Positions 44,294 to 53,268 of a stretch of DNA of 64,000 nucleotides are shown here, in pieces. Below the pieces are notes generated by a model, which saw only the letters and a program-made list of their open reading frames with translations, did not search any database and was not told the origin of the DNA. How positions within the stretch are numbered: the stretch's first letter is position 1; each line of letters opens with the position of its first letter. The translations under genes were made by a program, and so were the position numbers. Source of the DNA: an uncultured Pirellula sp. (lineage in GTDB: Bacteria > Planctomycetota > Planctomycetia > Pirellulales > Pirellulaceae). The DNA lies in assembly GCA_903858115.1 (NCBI GenBank), contig CAIOHR010000410.1, positions 1 through 64,000 of the forward strand, written 5' to 3'.

Positions 44294-44818
44294 TTGGTTG
44301 CAAAAGATTATATTGTCGATCCGGACTCTATCGATTTTAGCAAAGTAATTGCGGATACAAACGAGATCCGTAAATACAACCCACAACGCTTCGAAATGGA
44401 GCAGTTGACGGCGATTGTCTATGAGGATCCTGTCAAAGTGTTGTGTGTGGGTTACAAAGACGTCTCGGAAAATGAATTTTGGGTTCGTGGCCACATGCCC
44501 GGAATGCCGCTGATGCCCGGAGTGGTCATGCTGGAGGCCGTCGCACAAGTCTGCTGTTACTGTTCACACAAATACAAGCTGCTCGGCGAGTCCATGGTGG
44601 GTTTTGGTGGATTGGAAGATGTTCGATTCCGAGACCCTGTTCTGCCAGGCTCCCGATTGGTCGTCATGTGTGAACTTCTCAAGGTGCGAAAGCCTAGGCT
44701 TATTGTATGCCGCTTCCAAGGACTCGTCGAACGGAACATCGTCGTCGAGGGGGTACTCAAGGGCATCCCTATTCCGGTCGATTATCTCAAGAGTCTCCAA
44801 CCTGCAACGCATACTTAA
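44294..44818 (+). CDS. FabZ-like 3-hydroxyacyl-ACP dehydratase
   Basis: 174 residues starting at TTG, with AGAGG upstream. The hot-dog dehydratase motif is clear: GHMPGMPLMPGVVMLEAVAQ near residue 62, with the catalytic His and Glu of FabZ. FGGLEDVRFRDPVLPGSRL matches the second conserved block. It removes water from 3-hydroxyacyl-ACP in fatty-acid synthesis, or acts on a related substrate. It is longer at the N-terminus than E. coli FabZ (about 150 residues), with a DFSKVIADTNEIRKYNPQR segment. The next ATG is deep in the conserved region, which supports the TTG. No other fab gene is adjacent. Confidence 0.87.
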   Translation: MVAKDYIVDPDSIDFSKVIADTNEIRKYNPQRFEMEQLTAIVYEDPVKVLCVGYKDVSENEFWVRGHMPGMPLMPGVVMLEAVAQVCCYCSHKYKLLGESMVGFGGLEDVRFRDPVLPGSRLVVMCELLKVRKPRLIVCRFQGLVERNIVVEGVLKGIPIPVDYLKSLQPATHT

Positions 44819-44858
44819 GTTTGCAGAACCACACGCATACTTAAGTTTTCAGAACCAC
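44807..44858. repeat. 26-base tandem duplication including the dehydratase stop codon
   Basis: Two adjacent 26-base copies (44807-44832 and 44833-44858) with one mismatch. The first contains the last codons and the TAA stop at 44816-44818. The region lies between convergent genes. Confidence 0.9.
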
Positions 44859-44900
44859 TCTGTGTGGAAGGGCGGCTTGTTGCGGCCTCCATGCACTGAC

Positions 44901-46034
44901 TTAAACACGGCCTCTCCAAGTCATTTTGATTCCTAGCAGGCCTTGGATGAGGGCAATCCATTGCAGTACGACGAACCAAACTAGCGCAATCGGATGACAC
45001 AATGCTCCGAACCACGATTGTCTGAATTTACTTGCTGCAACCAGACGCGGAATCCATGACGCGAGAGACAGGACCGCAAGTGTTGCGATGCTCCATAGAG
45101 GCCAGGCATTGGCTATGGCAACAGTGGTAAGCAATAAGGGCAACAGTGTCCCCCCCAATAACAACACTGTGAATGGAAGGATAAGCTTGGGGTTGGCAAT
45201 CCCCTCGTATGCATTCTTGAGCAATCCTCTCTGCACTTGTCCGATATTCTCGTACATTCTGCATGACACGATATCGGAGGCGTCAAAGATGTCCGTCGCG
45301 TATCCCTTGCGACGAAACGCGCGTGGCAATTGAATGCCGTCATGGCGTGAGCCAGCGATTGCCGAGTGCCCACCTACCGCAAGGTATGTCTCGCGGTTCG
45401 CGAGGAACAACTGCCCGCAGCCTGCGGCAAAGCCTGGCATGGTACTCGCTCGCATCCGATCGACTGGCAAGAAACACAACAGCACATAATGCATCATCGG
45501 TATCAAGAGCTTTTCCGACCAAGTGCCAGTCACTTGTCGAGGAAATCCGCTGACCAGTGGAGCTCCTTTGCTTTGCTGTTCAGCAATGCAACGAGTCAGC
45601 GCATCTGAACTGACTCGAACATCAGCGTCGACGAACATGATCCACTCGTTTCTTGCTTCCTTAGCTAATTGCCAACAGGCAAACTGTTTGCCATTCCATC
45701 CAGGTGGCAACGGTGCAGACTTCAGCAACCGGATTCGATTCGACCGTGCCATCCACTCTTCTACGATCGCGGCGGTGTTGTCCTCTGAATTATCGTCCAT
45801 GACCAAGATTTCGAAGTCGCTGTGCGTGCTTTCGACCAGGTGCTTTAGCGAGTTGCCGATACTCTTGGCCTCGTTTCTTGCAGGAATACAGACACTCAAT
45901 CGAATTGATTTGGCTTTCTGTAGCGATTCCGTATCTGCCGGAGAAGTCGTAAATAGCTTCGTGTTCTTCAGAAAGAGCCCCACTGGGAGAGCGGTCAGCA
46001 ACAGTGCTATTGCCACGCAAACAATTACTAACAT
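44901..46034 (-). CDS. Glycosyltransferase family 2, membrane-associated
   Basis: 377 residues. An N-terminal membrane helix (about 2-22) precedes a GT-A domain: LSVCIPARNEAKSIGNSL near 50, MDDNSEDNT near 79, and FVDADVRVSSD near 138 with the DxD metal site. RHDGIQLPRAFRRKGY takes the place of the usual ED/QxxRW region. Three hydrophobic segments end the protein. The layout resembles CrtQ-like or hopanoid-linked glycosyltransferases that modify lipids. The acyltransferase gene ends 4 bases upstream of its ATG, so the two form an operon. Confidence 0.85.
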   Translation of the reverse strand: MLVIVCVAIALLLTALPVGLFLKNTKLFTTSPADTESLQKAKSIRLSVCIPARNEAKSIGNSLKHLVESTHSDFEILVMDDNSEDNTAAIVEEWMARSNRIRLLKSAPLPPGWNGKQFACWQLAKEARNEWIMFVDADVRVSSDALTRCIAEQQSKGAPLVSGFPRQVTGTWSEKLLIPMMHYVLLCFLPVDRMRASTMPGFAAGCGQLFLANRETYLAVGGHSAIAGSRHDGIQLPRAFRRKGYATDIFDASDIVSCRMYENIGQVQRGLLKNAYEGIANPKLILPFTVLLLGGTLLPLLLTTVAIANAWPLWSIATLAVLSLASWIPRLVAASKFRQSWFGALCHPIALVWFVVLQWIALIQGLLGIKMTWRGRV

Positions 46035-46038
46035 CGGA

Positions 46039-46914
46039 TTACTTCTGTCGTTTCTTCATCGCGTGGGAGTGTCGAGGGTCAAACTCTTTTCCTCGAATCC
46101 ACGCGGTCATACTTCGTGCATGATCATACCATCCCAATTTTTTAGCGCGACTCTCGACGATGTATTCAAACGCTTTCGGGTCACGAAGCATAACGTTGGC
46201 TGCCAAGTCGGCTTGTGTTTTGCGAAGGGCTCTCGTCAAAACCGTACTCCATGCTTCTTTGTCTTTAGCCTCATTTGGACCCATCTCTACTGGCTTACCG
46301 AACATGCAAAAGATATGAGGGCGACTGTCATCCCAAAAAGGGTACTCGATTGCTAACGGTACGCAAGCGATGCCAGGGACTCGGGATGCCAAATGGGCCA
46401 TTCCCGGCATCAGGGATTGGGTGTGATCTCGAACGTCGCAGAATTTTCCTTCCGGCGTGATCCAGATGGAAGCGTTCGGTCGCTCCAAAATCGTTTTGCT
46501 ATGGACCAAGAACTGCTGGGCGCCAGCATAGGATTCTAGCTTGACGCCGTAGAACCCCATTTTCTTCAATACGGCGTAATTCTCAAGCATTTCCGAATCG
46601 ATCGGGGCATAGAGCGTACGCATGGGCATCGCCTCTTTGCGAGCGAGCATCGCGACAATGGGGTCCCACCAACTGGCGTGATTTGCATACACAATCAAAG
46701 GTTGCGTTTCGGTAATCGATCGAACTCTCTCCGTGCCGTTAATCCCAAACGAGGTGAAGCACTTGCGAATCATCCCCTTCGAATACCAGCAGAATCCGTC
46801 TACCAACCACTTTTGCGATTTTGGATGAGCAGCGCCAGAACTCAAGGTTGTATCCAGATATTGATAAGGGGTAATGGTGGCGGGAAGCGATGGGTTAGAG
46901 TGATTGGATTTCAT
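46039..46914 (-). CDS. Lysophospholipid acyltransferase family protein
   Basis: 291 residues with the PlsC-type motif block I NHASWWDP near residue 78 (NHxxxxD) and a later PEGKF block near 155. It transfers an acyl group to a lipid or glycolipid acceptor. It is first of the pair with the GT2 gene. A glycosyltransferase plus acyltransferase pair of this kind recalls CrtQ/CrtO, which glycosylate and acylate carotenoid acids; this is inference, as no carotenoid desaturase gene is in view. Ordinary phosphatidic acid synthesis is the alternative. Confidence 0.8.
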   Translation of the reverse strand: MKSNHSNPSLPATITPYQYLDTTLSSGAAHPKSQKWLVDGFCWYSKGMIRKCFTSFGINGTERVRSITETQPLIVYANHASWWDPIVAMLARKEAMPMRTLYAPIDSEMLENYAVLKKMGFYGVKLESYAGAQQFLVHSKTILERPNASIWITPEGKFCDVRDHTQSLMPGMAHLASRVPGIACVPLAIEYPFWDDSRPHIFCMFGKPVEMGPNEAKDKEAWSTVLTRALRKTQADLAANVMLRDPKAFEYIVESRAKKLGWYDHARSMTAWIRGKEFDPRHSHAMKKRQK

Positions 46915-46951
46915 CCGCCGATTTCATGGTTGTCTAAATGTACTGCATCAC

Positions 46952-47584
46952 CTAGATATACTGAATTATCTCGTTGGGATCGAACCGAACCTTGGGGGCC
47001 TGTGCGTACTTATCATCGGCATGCCGATATCCCAAAGCACAGCCGACAACCACATGGTACTCGGTGTTCTCCAGCCCCAAAAGTTTGTCGTATTCGCTCG
47101 CGACGATTCCTTCCATCGGACATGTGTCGACCTTCAAAGAAGCGGCCGTGGACATCAATTGCCCCAAGGCGATATAAACTTGATTGGTTGCCCATGACAA
47201 GTGCTGCCCTTGTTTCTGCTTCAAGAATCCCAGGATGACTCGACGATAGCCCTCCATTGATTCAGGGGGAGAATTGCGAGCCTTGCACGCCGATTGGATG
47301 AAGCGATCTACGTACTCTTCACTGACAGTATGCATAGCGGCCATTGCAACCATATGGGAGCAATCACTAGGCTGGGACTGATTCCACGAAATTGCCGAAA
47401 GCTTGGCCTTCATCTCCGGAGAATGGATCACGAAAAACTTCCAAGGCTGCAGGCCGAAGCTGCTAGGTGTCACTACCAAACTCTGCTCGATCCGAGACCA
47501 AGTCTCCGAATCAATGGTCCGATTCGGATCGAAACGTTTGACTGCATATCGCCACAGAAGATCTGAAACTGCCATAGAAACCAT
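46952..47584 (-). CDS. Nitroreductase family NAD(P)H-dependent oxidoreductase (NfsB-like)
   Basis: 210 residues with the FMN-site start RYAVKRFDPNRTI near residue 15, PSSFGLQPWKFFVI near 38, and late motifs QVYIALGQLMSTAASLKVDTCPMEG and VVGCALGYR. It probably reduces quinones, nitro compounds or flavin. A second in-frame ATG at 47575 is close and equally possible. It stands 38 bases from the acyltransferase gene, on the same strand and upstream, so weak coupling to that operon is possible. Confidence 0.88.
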   Translation of the reverse strand: MVSMAVSDLLWRYAVKRFDPNRTIDSETWSRIEQSLVVTPSSFGLQPWKFFVIHSPEMKAKLSAISWNQSQPSDCSHMVAMAAMHTVSEEYVDRFIQSACKARNSPPESMEGYRRVILGFLKQKQGQHLSWATNQVYIALGQLMSTAASLKVDTCPMEGIVASEYDKLLGLENTEYHVVVGCALGYRHADDKYAQAPKVRFDPNEIIQYI

Positions 47585-47769
47585 CGCTAGGTTAGGTTGA
47601 TGTACGAACTAGGGTGCGTGAACGATTCTCGCGGAAGCGTCAATTGAACGGAGTGGACAAACGGAGTAGACAATCGAGCAACTGTCCCACTTGAAACGCG
47701 TCGTCATCCTACCATTTATTGATCCTGTCTCCAGATGGCTCGGATGGAAACCGAATGGCGTTCGCCGAA

Positions 47770-48594
47770 TCAATGCGGCTTCAGATTGCGTTGCCGCACC
47801 GCTTCAAACAGTAGTACTGCCGTGCTGACGGAGGCGTTGAGTGAGTCGATCTTTCCCATCATGGGAATCGAGACTCCTTGGAATCGAGATTGTGACCAAC
47901 GATCTTGAAGACCATCGGCTTCATTACCAATCACAATCGCCGTTGGACCATCGAAGGAAGCGGATGAGTACGGGATAGCGCCCTCGACGCGCGCGGCAAA
48001 GACGCTACATCGTTGTTGTTGCAACCATGCTTCAATAGCTTGACTCGTTCCAAACGCGACCGGAACGGTGAAGATCGCTCCCAGACTTGATCGAATCGCA
48101 TTTGGATTGAAAGCATCACAAATTGGATCGCTCAACAGTACCGCATCGACTCCTGACGCATCCGCAGTTCGCAGTGCCGCTCCTAGATTCCCGGGTTTCT
48201 CCATTCGATCGAGTACCAGATACAACGGATTTGATGATTTTGGCCCGCGCTTTGTCGCCAAAGAATCGAGGTCCAGCGACCAGGACTTTGCAACTGCAAT
48301 CATGGAATGGGACTGCCCGCCATATTGCAGCTTATCCATAGGGAATTGATCGCATAAAAAAGTGCCAGGCACTTTCGTATGCTCCCAAATCTGCCTCGGG
48401 AGTTTTGAGAGTGTTGACTCGTCGTCCACGAACAACTGGTCGATCTGAACATCGCACTCGATCGCGATTTGTACCAACGCTTGACCGTCGATAAGAAAGG
48501 CACCAGACTTTCGCCTGTCCTTGGCATTTCGTAGAGAACAAGCAAACTTAATTCGCGGATTCTGAACGCTAGAGATGAGTTGCGGTTTTGACAA
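47770..48594 (-). CDS. TrmH/SpoU family RNA 2'-O-methyltransferase
   Basis: 274 residues starting at TTG with no ATG near. An N-terminal substrate-binding domain (SSVQNPRIKFACSLRNAKDR near 8) is followed by the SPOUT knot: EKPGNLGAALRTADASG near 133, IVIGNEADGL near 220, and IPMMGKIDSLNASVSTAVLL near 242. It methylates a ribose in rRNA (RlmB-like) or tRNA; the exact target is not decided by eye. It is separated from neighbours by 185 and 81 bases. Confidence 0.88.
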   Translation of the reverse strand: MSKPQLISSVQNPRIKFACSLRNAKDRRKSGAFLIDGQALVQIAIECDVQIDQLFVDDESTLSKLPRQIWEHTKVPGTFLCDQFPMDKLQYGGQSHSMIAVAKSWSLDLDSLATKRGPKSSNPLYLVLDRMEKPGNLGAALRTADASGVDAVLLSDPICDAFNPNAIRSSLGAIFTVPVAFGTSQAIEAWLQQQRCSVFAARVEGAIPYSSASFDGPTAIVIGNEADGLQDRWSQSRFQGVSIPMMGKIDSLNASVSTAVLLFEAVRQRNLKPH

Positions 48595-48675
48595 TGTAGA
48601 TCGAGAGTTTTCTGAGGTGTTTGGCGATCTATCGGGCTTCCAGCCCTTACAAAAATCGCAACTTCTGCAATTCCG

Positions 48676-50721
48676 CTACGCAGCGCGGCGGTCGTCCTGT
48701 TGGCGGCGAAGTCGTTTTCGTTCCGCTTTGCTCATTGGGCGACTATAGGATTCGTTTTCGTCCTCTTCGTAATCTTGAGTCGATGGAATCGAGCTATTAG
48801 GCTTGACGGGTGTAGGCGTCGCATGGGGTTTGCTAGACGTTTCGGATCGGATGGAATTGTCTGTTGACGGTGGCTTGAGTTTAAACCCATCGAATATGCT
48901 AAGCCAGCTTCGCTTTTCCTTTTTCTCTTGAGATGTTCTTTCCGTTGGCTTGGATACGTCGGTTGGAGCGTCAGAGTTATCTATTTTAGTTTTCGCCTTC
49001 CAGAGCCAGAAAATGTATTTCTTTATGCCAGAATCGCTCGTGGGTCGATCGCTAGATTCTGTTTTCGGCTTCGAACTGGAGCGTTTCAGGCTGGGCAACC
49101 AACCTTTTCGAACGGGTCCCGAAGCTTCCGTCGACGATCCCGAAACTCGTGTCTTCTGCTCGGATTTCGAATAAGTTTGTTGATCGTCGGCTGTGGAGAT
49201 TGTTTTCTTGCCAGGCCACCATGATCCTCGAGTTTTGGTAGTGGAAGAATCGCTGCTGTCGGCTGAACGTGACACCGTTCTATTCGAGGTGGTTAAAGCT
49301 GTTGCTAGATGATCGGAGTTCTTGCTTAGTCGTGGTGACTCGTCGACTTTGTTTCCGCCAATGCCAAACCAGCCTGGTTTCTTCGTAAGTCCAACGTCTA
49401 CTTCGATGCCATCATCTTCGCGGACCGGCTCAAACTCAGGGATCTCGTTTCGAAGTTGTCGATTCGGGATGAGTCCGAACAGTCGACCCTTTTGTTTCGC
49501 ATCAACCGTTGCTCTTGTTGGCTCCTTGGGCGGTTCTTTGGCTCTTGCCGCATTTCGACTCGAGTCGATTGATTCTCGATCCGATTCGTATTGCATCGAT
49601 TGCTTTGTGGACTGCTTCCGATCGGATTGTTCTTCGTACTCCTCGATTTCGTTTTGATCAGCCTTTCGTTTCCATGGAATTCTCCAGCGACTTGGATGTT
49701 CACTGGATTCGTCCGCATCGGTCGATTCTGTGTTTGTATGCTCGCGACTACCTCTGATTCCTAGAGATACTTTAGGTACCCTTAATCGGATCGGACTGAG
49801 CTCGCAGCCACTTCGTTGCAAGAATCTTTTTTGAGCCTGGATATAAGTGGCGCGCAGGTACATCGCTGCGGACTGAAAGACGGCTAGGATCCCACCTAGC
49901 CAGAGTGCTCCCACGATTAATCCGAGTTGACCTTCTGTCCACGTTGTTCGCACCAATCCGGTGCCGAGAAGTGCAGAAGCTGCCCAAGCGAGCAAGCCAA
50001 CTATCCAACTCACCACACTCGCAGGAACCGCTTTGAGTTCACTACACAGTCGAATCCCAAGTACGCCAACCATGGAGCCAAATGATGCTAGCACGAGTGG
50101 CCATCCACCGTATCCGATCTCCGCGCGTGTCCATCCGTCGATGCTGAGTCCTAGAAGGAGCAGCACTGATGTGGATGCGTCAAAGCTTGAGAATAAAGCC
50201 GCAAAAGCAATGAAAACCCAGATACGATACCGAGCTCGATAATCGTCCAGCTTGTGGCGACGAAGATTGAAGATCATCCAGCTAGCAAGGGCTGTTAACA
50301 TCCATAGTTGCCCGGATAGCCAATGTCCTATAGCATGCGGCGACCGCAAATCAAACAACTTACTGATAGGCAATTGCGACAGATTGAGACTATTCTTGAC
50401 GGGAGGTCTTACGTGGATCCAATAGTGGGCAAATAGCATCAATCCAAAGAAGATCCAAAGGGCGGTCAACACCACGGCGACCGAACCACGCCGAACGGGA
50501 ATCAGTTGAACCAGCCGTTGTTGGCAAGCCCCGCGAACTGCTTGGCTATAGCCGGGGTCCCGATAGGTGGTCCCGTATTCGGGCTGTTCGTCGGCCTCAG
50601 AAGTGCGACGGTTTCTTTTTCTCGCTTTTACGTTTTCCACCGCCAGTTCGCTATCGTGCGCAATGGCCTCGAGCATGACGCGCCGCCGTCGGTCTGTTCG
50701 GTGGTTTCGTGATAGTGCCAT
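48676..50721 (-). CDS. Membrane protein with long disordered tail and repeated aromatic-basic motifs
   Basis: 681 residues from the ATG at 50721; TTG at 50727 is the alternative. The N-terminus is basic (RNHRTDRRRRV). About six membrane helices follow between residues 80 and 295. From about 320 to the end the chain is rich in Ser, Lys, Asp and Thr and looks disordered, yet contains seven short motifs with Trp or Phe next to Lys/Arg: SRWRIPWKRK, KGRLFGLIPNR, KPGWFGIGGNK, RGSWWPGKK, RKGWLPSLKRS, KKYIFWLWKAK and KRSWLSIFDGFK. They are spaced by roughly 30-65 residues. The protein ends with KAERKRLRRQQDDRRAA. No known domain. It is possibly linked to the cell envelope; this is unproven. Confidence 0.7.
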   Translation of the reverse strand: MALSRNHRTDRRRRVMLEAIAHDSELAVENVKARKRNRRTSEADEQPEYGTTYRDPGYSQAVRGACQQRLVQLIPVRRGSVAVVLTALWIFFGLMLFAHYWIHVRPPVKNSLNLSQLPISKLFDLRSPHAIGHWLSGQLWMLTALASWMIFNLRRHKLDDYRARYRIWVFIAFAALFSSFDASTSVLLLLGLSIDGWTRAEIGYGGWPLVLASFGSMVGVLGIRLCSELKAVPASVVSWIVGLLAWAASALLGTGLVRTTWTEGQLGLIVGALWLGGILAVFQSAAMYLRATYIQAQKRFLQRSGCELSPIRLRVPKVSLGIRGSREHTNTESTDADESSEHPSRWRIPWKRKADQNEIEEYEEQSDRKQSTKQSMQYESDRESIDSSRNAARAKEPPKEPTRATVDAKQKGRLFGLIPNRQLRNEIPEFEPVREDDGIEVDVGLTKKPGWFGIGGNKVDESPRLSKNSDHLATALTTSNRTVSRSADSSDSSTTKTRGSWWPGKKTISTADDQQTYSKSEQKTRVSGSSTEASGPVRKGWLPSLKRSSSKPKTESSDRPTSDSGIKKYIFWLWKAKTKIDNSDAPTDVSKPTERTSQEKKEKRSWLSIFDGFKLKPPSTDNSIRSETSSKPHATPTPVKPNSSIPSTQDYEEDENESYSRPMSKAERKRLRRQQDDRRAA

Positions 50722-50871
50722 AGTCAATCACTTCATGGGACCCGAGGGCACCCCACCTGCAGATCCGATGACGGTAGCGTTGTTACTTGAGGGAGGATTC
50801 GATGATTCCACCCTCGTTCATCTCAAATCGACACTTCTGCGTCAAGATCGCCTTGAACCCTGATACCACAG

Positions 50872-50964
50872 AGCCGACAAAAGTTAAAGTAGTAGGCACA
50901 TGAATCCCAGCCAATATCCAGAAGCGGACGGCACGGCGGAGCGTGCCTGATACGTTTGTCGGCT
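50872..50964. repeat. Dispersed palindromic repeat, copy 1
   Basis: 93 bases bounded by AGCCGACAAA at the left and TTTGTCGGCT at the right, with inner GTAGGCAC and GTGCCTGATAC also complementary. The core GAGCGGACGGCACG-like region and GGAGCGTGCCTG are shared with copy 2 at 53269-53398. It sits just after the dnaB stop. Confidence 0.8.
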
Positions 50965-50968
50965 ATGT

Positions 50969-52438
50969 CTAATACCCGCCGGGAGTAGAGAAATCGCTGT
51001 AACTGCTAAACTCCTCGTGGCGTTCTGGAGCTTTGTTGAGAAATCGAGTGAACTCCCCTTCCCAAATGAGCTCAATTTCACCGACCGGACCATTTCGCTG
51101 TTTCGCGATGATGATTTCCGCTTGCCCCTCGTATTGTTCGGATCCTTCGCCTCGGTGGTAGTAGCCTTCACGGTGCACGAACATAACGACGTCGGCATCC
51201 TGCTCGATCGCCCCCGATTCTCGAAGGTGGCTCAACTTCGGTTTATGGTCCTTGCTATCTTCCGCTTGTCGATTGAGCTGAGACAAGCATAGGATTGGCA
51301 CCTTCTGTTCCCGAGCGAGCATTTTGAGTCGACGAGCGATCTTCGCGACCTGTTCTTGCCGAGGATCTTTTGGGTTGTCTGGTTCGAGCAATTGCAAATA
51401 GTCGATAACGATCAGCCCGAGCTTGCGTCCGTTCGGTTTGCGAAGTTCTTGCTGGGTGATACGTCGGGCTACTGCGGCCACTTCACTCACCGTTCGGCTA
51501 GGTGCATCATCGATATACAGGGGAGATAATGCGATCTTGGCCGCATGGGATATCAACCGCTTTTGATCGTCTTGCGAAATCGTACCGGTACGAAGCCGTT
51601 TGCCGTTCACTTTCGCAACGGAGCACAAGAGACGATCGACCAATTCGATCGAGTTCATTTCCAAGCTGACGAAGAGAACGGGTGCATTCTCTTTCATGGC
51701 AACTTGCTCGGCGATATTCATGGCCAAGGCTGTTTTGCCCATACTAGGACGAGCCGCCAAGATCAACAGTTCGCCGTCATGAAAGCCACCCGTCATCGAG
51801 TCAAAGTCGGTGAAGTGGGTTAGAACCCCACTGTTCAATTGATGCCCTTGCATCCGAAGATCGATCCGGTCCATGGCGGCTTTGAGGACTTCGCCGACCG
51901 AAGCAGCCGAGTTCGCATTCCGTTCGTCTTGGATTTGAAAGATCCGTTGCTCCGCTTGCGAAACAAGTTCTTTGGCGTCAAAAGACTCATCGTAAGCATC
52001 GGCGAGAATCGAAGTCGACGCTTCAATCAAACGTCGCAAGGTCGCTTTTTTACGAACGATTTCTGCGTAGTAGACGGCGTGCGCCGCATTCGGGACACTG
52101 TTAGCCGTCTTAGCCAAATAGCCGAAGCCACCTACAAGTTCAAAATCGCCGCTGGCTTTCAATTCGTTCACCAGCAGAGTGGTGTCGAATTTGCGTCCCG
52201 AATCGAACATGTTCATCATGGCCGAATAGAGTTTGCGATTCGCGTCGTCATAAAAATCGTCAGCCCGGAGTACCAACGAAAGTTCATTGGCGGCGTCGGG
52301 GTTCAGCATCAGACTCCCGATGACCCCCGTTTCTGCTGCTAGGTCAAACGGAGGAGATCGATCCAAAACATTGGGTGCCTCTTTTGGCGGATTGCGGTTT
52401 CCGTCATCCTTGCGAAATCGTTTTTGCTGAGTGGCCAT
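50969..52438 (-). CDS. dnaB: Replicative DNA helicase DnaB
   Basis: 489 residues. N-terminal DnaB domain (AAETGVIGSLMLNPDA near 33), then the RecA-like helicase domain: Walker A RPSMGKTALAMNIAEQ near 230, VSLEMNSIELVDRLL, Walker B LIVIDYLQLLEP near 343, SQLNRQAEDSKDHKPKLSHL and ESGAIEQDADVVMFV near 405. It unwinds DNA at the fork and recruits primase. No intein or insert is visible; length is normal. The usual neighbour rplI is not here. A dispersed repeat lies between its stop and the following gene. Confidence 0.96.
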   Translation of the reverse strand: MATQQKRFRKDDGNRNPPKEAPNVLDRSPPFDLAAETGVIGSLMLNPDAANELSLVLRADDFYDDANRKLYSAMMNMFDSGRKFDTTLLVNELKASGDFELVGGFGYLAKTANSVPNAAHAVYYAEIVRKKATLRRLIEASTSILADAYDESFDAKELVSQAEQRIFQIQDERNANSAASVGEVLKAAMDRIDLRMQGHQLNSGVLTHFTDFDSMTGGFHDGELLILAARPSMGKTALAMNIAEQVAMKENAPVLFVSLEMNSIELVDRLLCSVAKVNGKRLRTGTISQDDQKRLISHAAKIALSPLYIDDAPSRTVSEVAAVARRITQQELRKPNGRKLGLIVIDYLQLLEPDNPKDPRQEQVAKIARRLKMLAREQKVPILCLSQLNRQAEDSKDHKPKLSHLRESGAIEQDADVVMFVHREGYYHRGEGSEQYEGQAEIIIAKQRNGPVGEIELIWEGEFTRFLNKAPERHEEFSSYSDFSTPGGY

Positions 52439-52642
52439 AGGTCAGGAAGTCAGATGTGTTGGGAAAAGTAGAGAGTGCAGTTCTCCGACGGCACTGAAAG
52501 AGTCATTCTAGTCCTATTCCAAACTTCGGCGACCGAAAACAAGATTTAGTAGTGATGCAAGGTATCTGTCGCAATATAACGAGGCTTGCAAACCCGCGAA
52601 AACATGCTATTCCACTAGCGGATGTTCTTAGAGCTAAATGGA

Positions 52643-52954
52643 TTACTTGAGGCGACTTGCCAAGATGCTGACCGCTTGAAAAAGTTCGTACCAATGTTGA
52701 AACGTTTCAAGTGTGTCGAAAACCATAGCATCTTCCCGATGGAATCCAACTTCACTGATGCGAATCGTCTCATCCAGGAAATGGCCTCGAGCGGGCGCCT
52801 CGATGGTTGTCAACTCGCAAGGCTCATCATCCAATTCTTCGATGGGAAGCGTTTTTCCCATCACTTGATGAACAACCCATAAAGCTGCTCGATCCAGGTC
52901 GGCACTATCCACTACCGCTTGAACCGAACCGCTTTGAACGTAAAACTTGGCCAT
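52643..52954 (-). CDS. Hypothetical protein, 103 residues
   Basis: AAGGAAG is about 9 bases upstream of the ATG. The sequence is compact and balanced, with mixed strand and helix character: MAKFYVQSGSVQAVVDS, then DLDRAALWVVHQVMG, acidic ELDDEPCEL, and a C-terminal helix-rich DTLETFQHWYELFQAV. No motif is recognised. The look is of a conserved cytoplasmic protein of unknown function, judged from composition only. Confidence 0.6.
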   Translation of the reverse strand: MAKFYVQSGSVQAVVDSADLDRAALWVVHQVMGKTLPIEELDDEPCELTTIEAPARGHFLDETIRISEVGFHREDAMVFDTLETFQHWYELFQAVSILASRLK

Positions 52955-52997
52955 GATGATTTCTTCCTTGATCGTTGTCTAAGTGGGTTTCAGGGTA

Positions 52998-53044
52998 TTC
53001 AACCACCCTGCCCCCGCGTGAGGGTGCGGGAGCAGAGGGTTGAA
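52998..53044. repeat. Long hairpin-forming inverted repeat
   Basis: TTCAACCACCCTGCCCCCGC and GCGGGAGCAGAGGGTTGAA are complementary over most of their length, with a short loop. Similar GC-rich hairpins are common between planctomycete genes; its role is unknown. Confidence 0.65.
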
Positions 53045-53268
53045 TCACATTTGGGAGTGTCAAGGCTCACGTGATGGATGTTGTGGCTCAGCGACCCAGA
53101 GTTCTATCCAAGTTCTCTAGATCGTTTGCCCTGACACAATACTTATCGCCCCCCTCTTTGACACGATAGGTCACGCGGCAAATTTATTTCCGGGCAACTT
53201 GACTTACAAAGCAAGAAACTCTCGCGGAGAATAGGTGGATTCAGCTCCCCGTTGGCTATAATGAACAG

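Noticed and set aside
45523..46356. Plus-strand open frame of 277 codons
   Set aside because: Spans the glycosyltransferase and acyltransferase genes on the opposite strand; no motif of its own.
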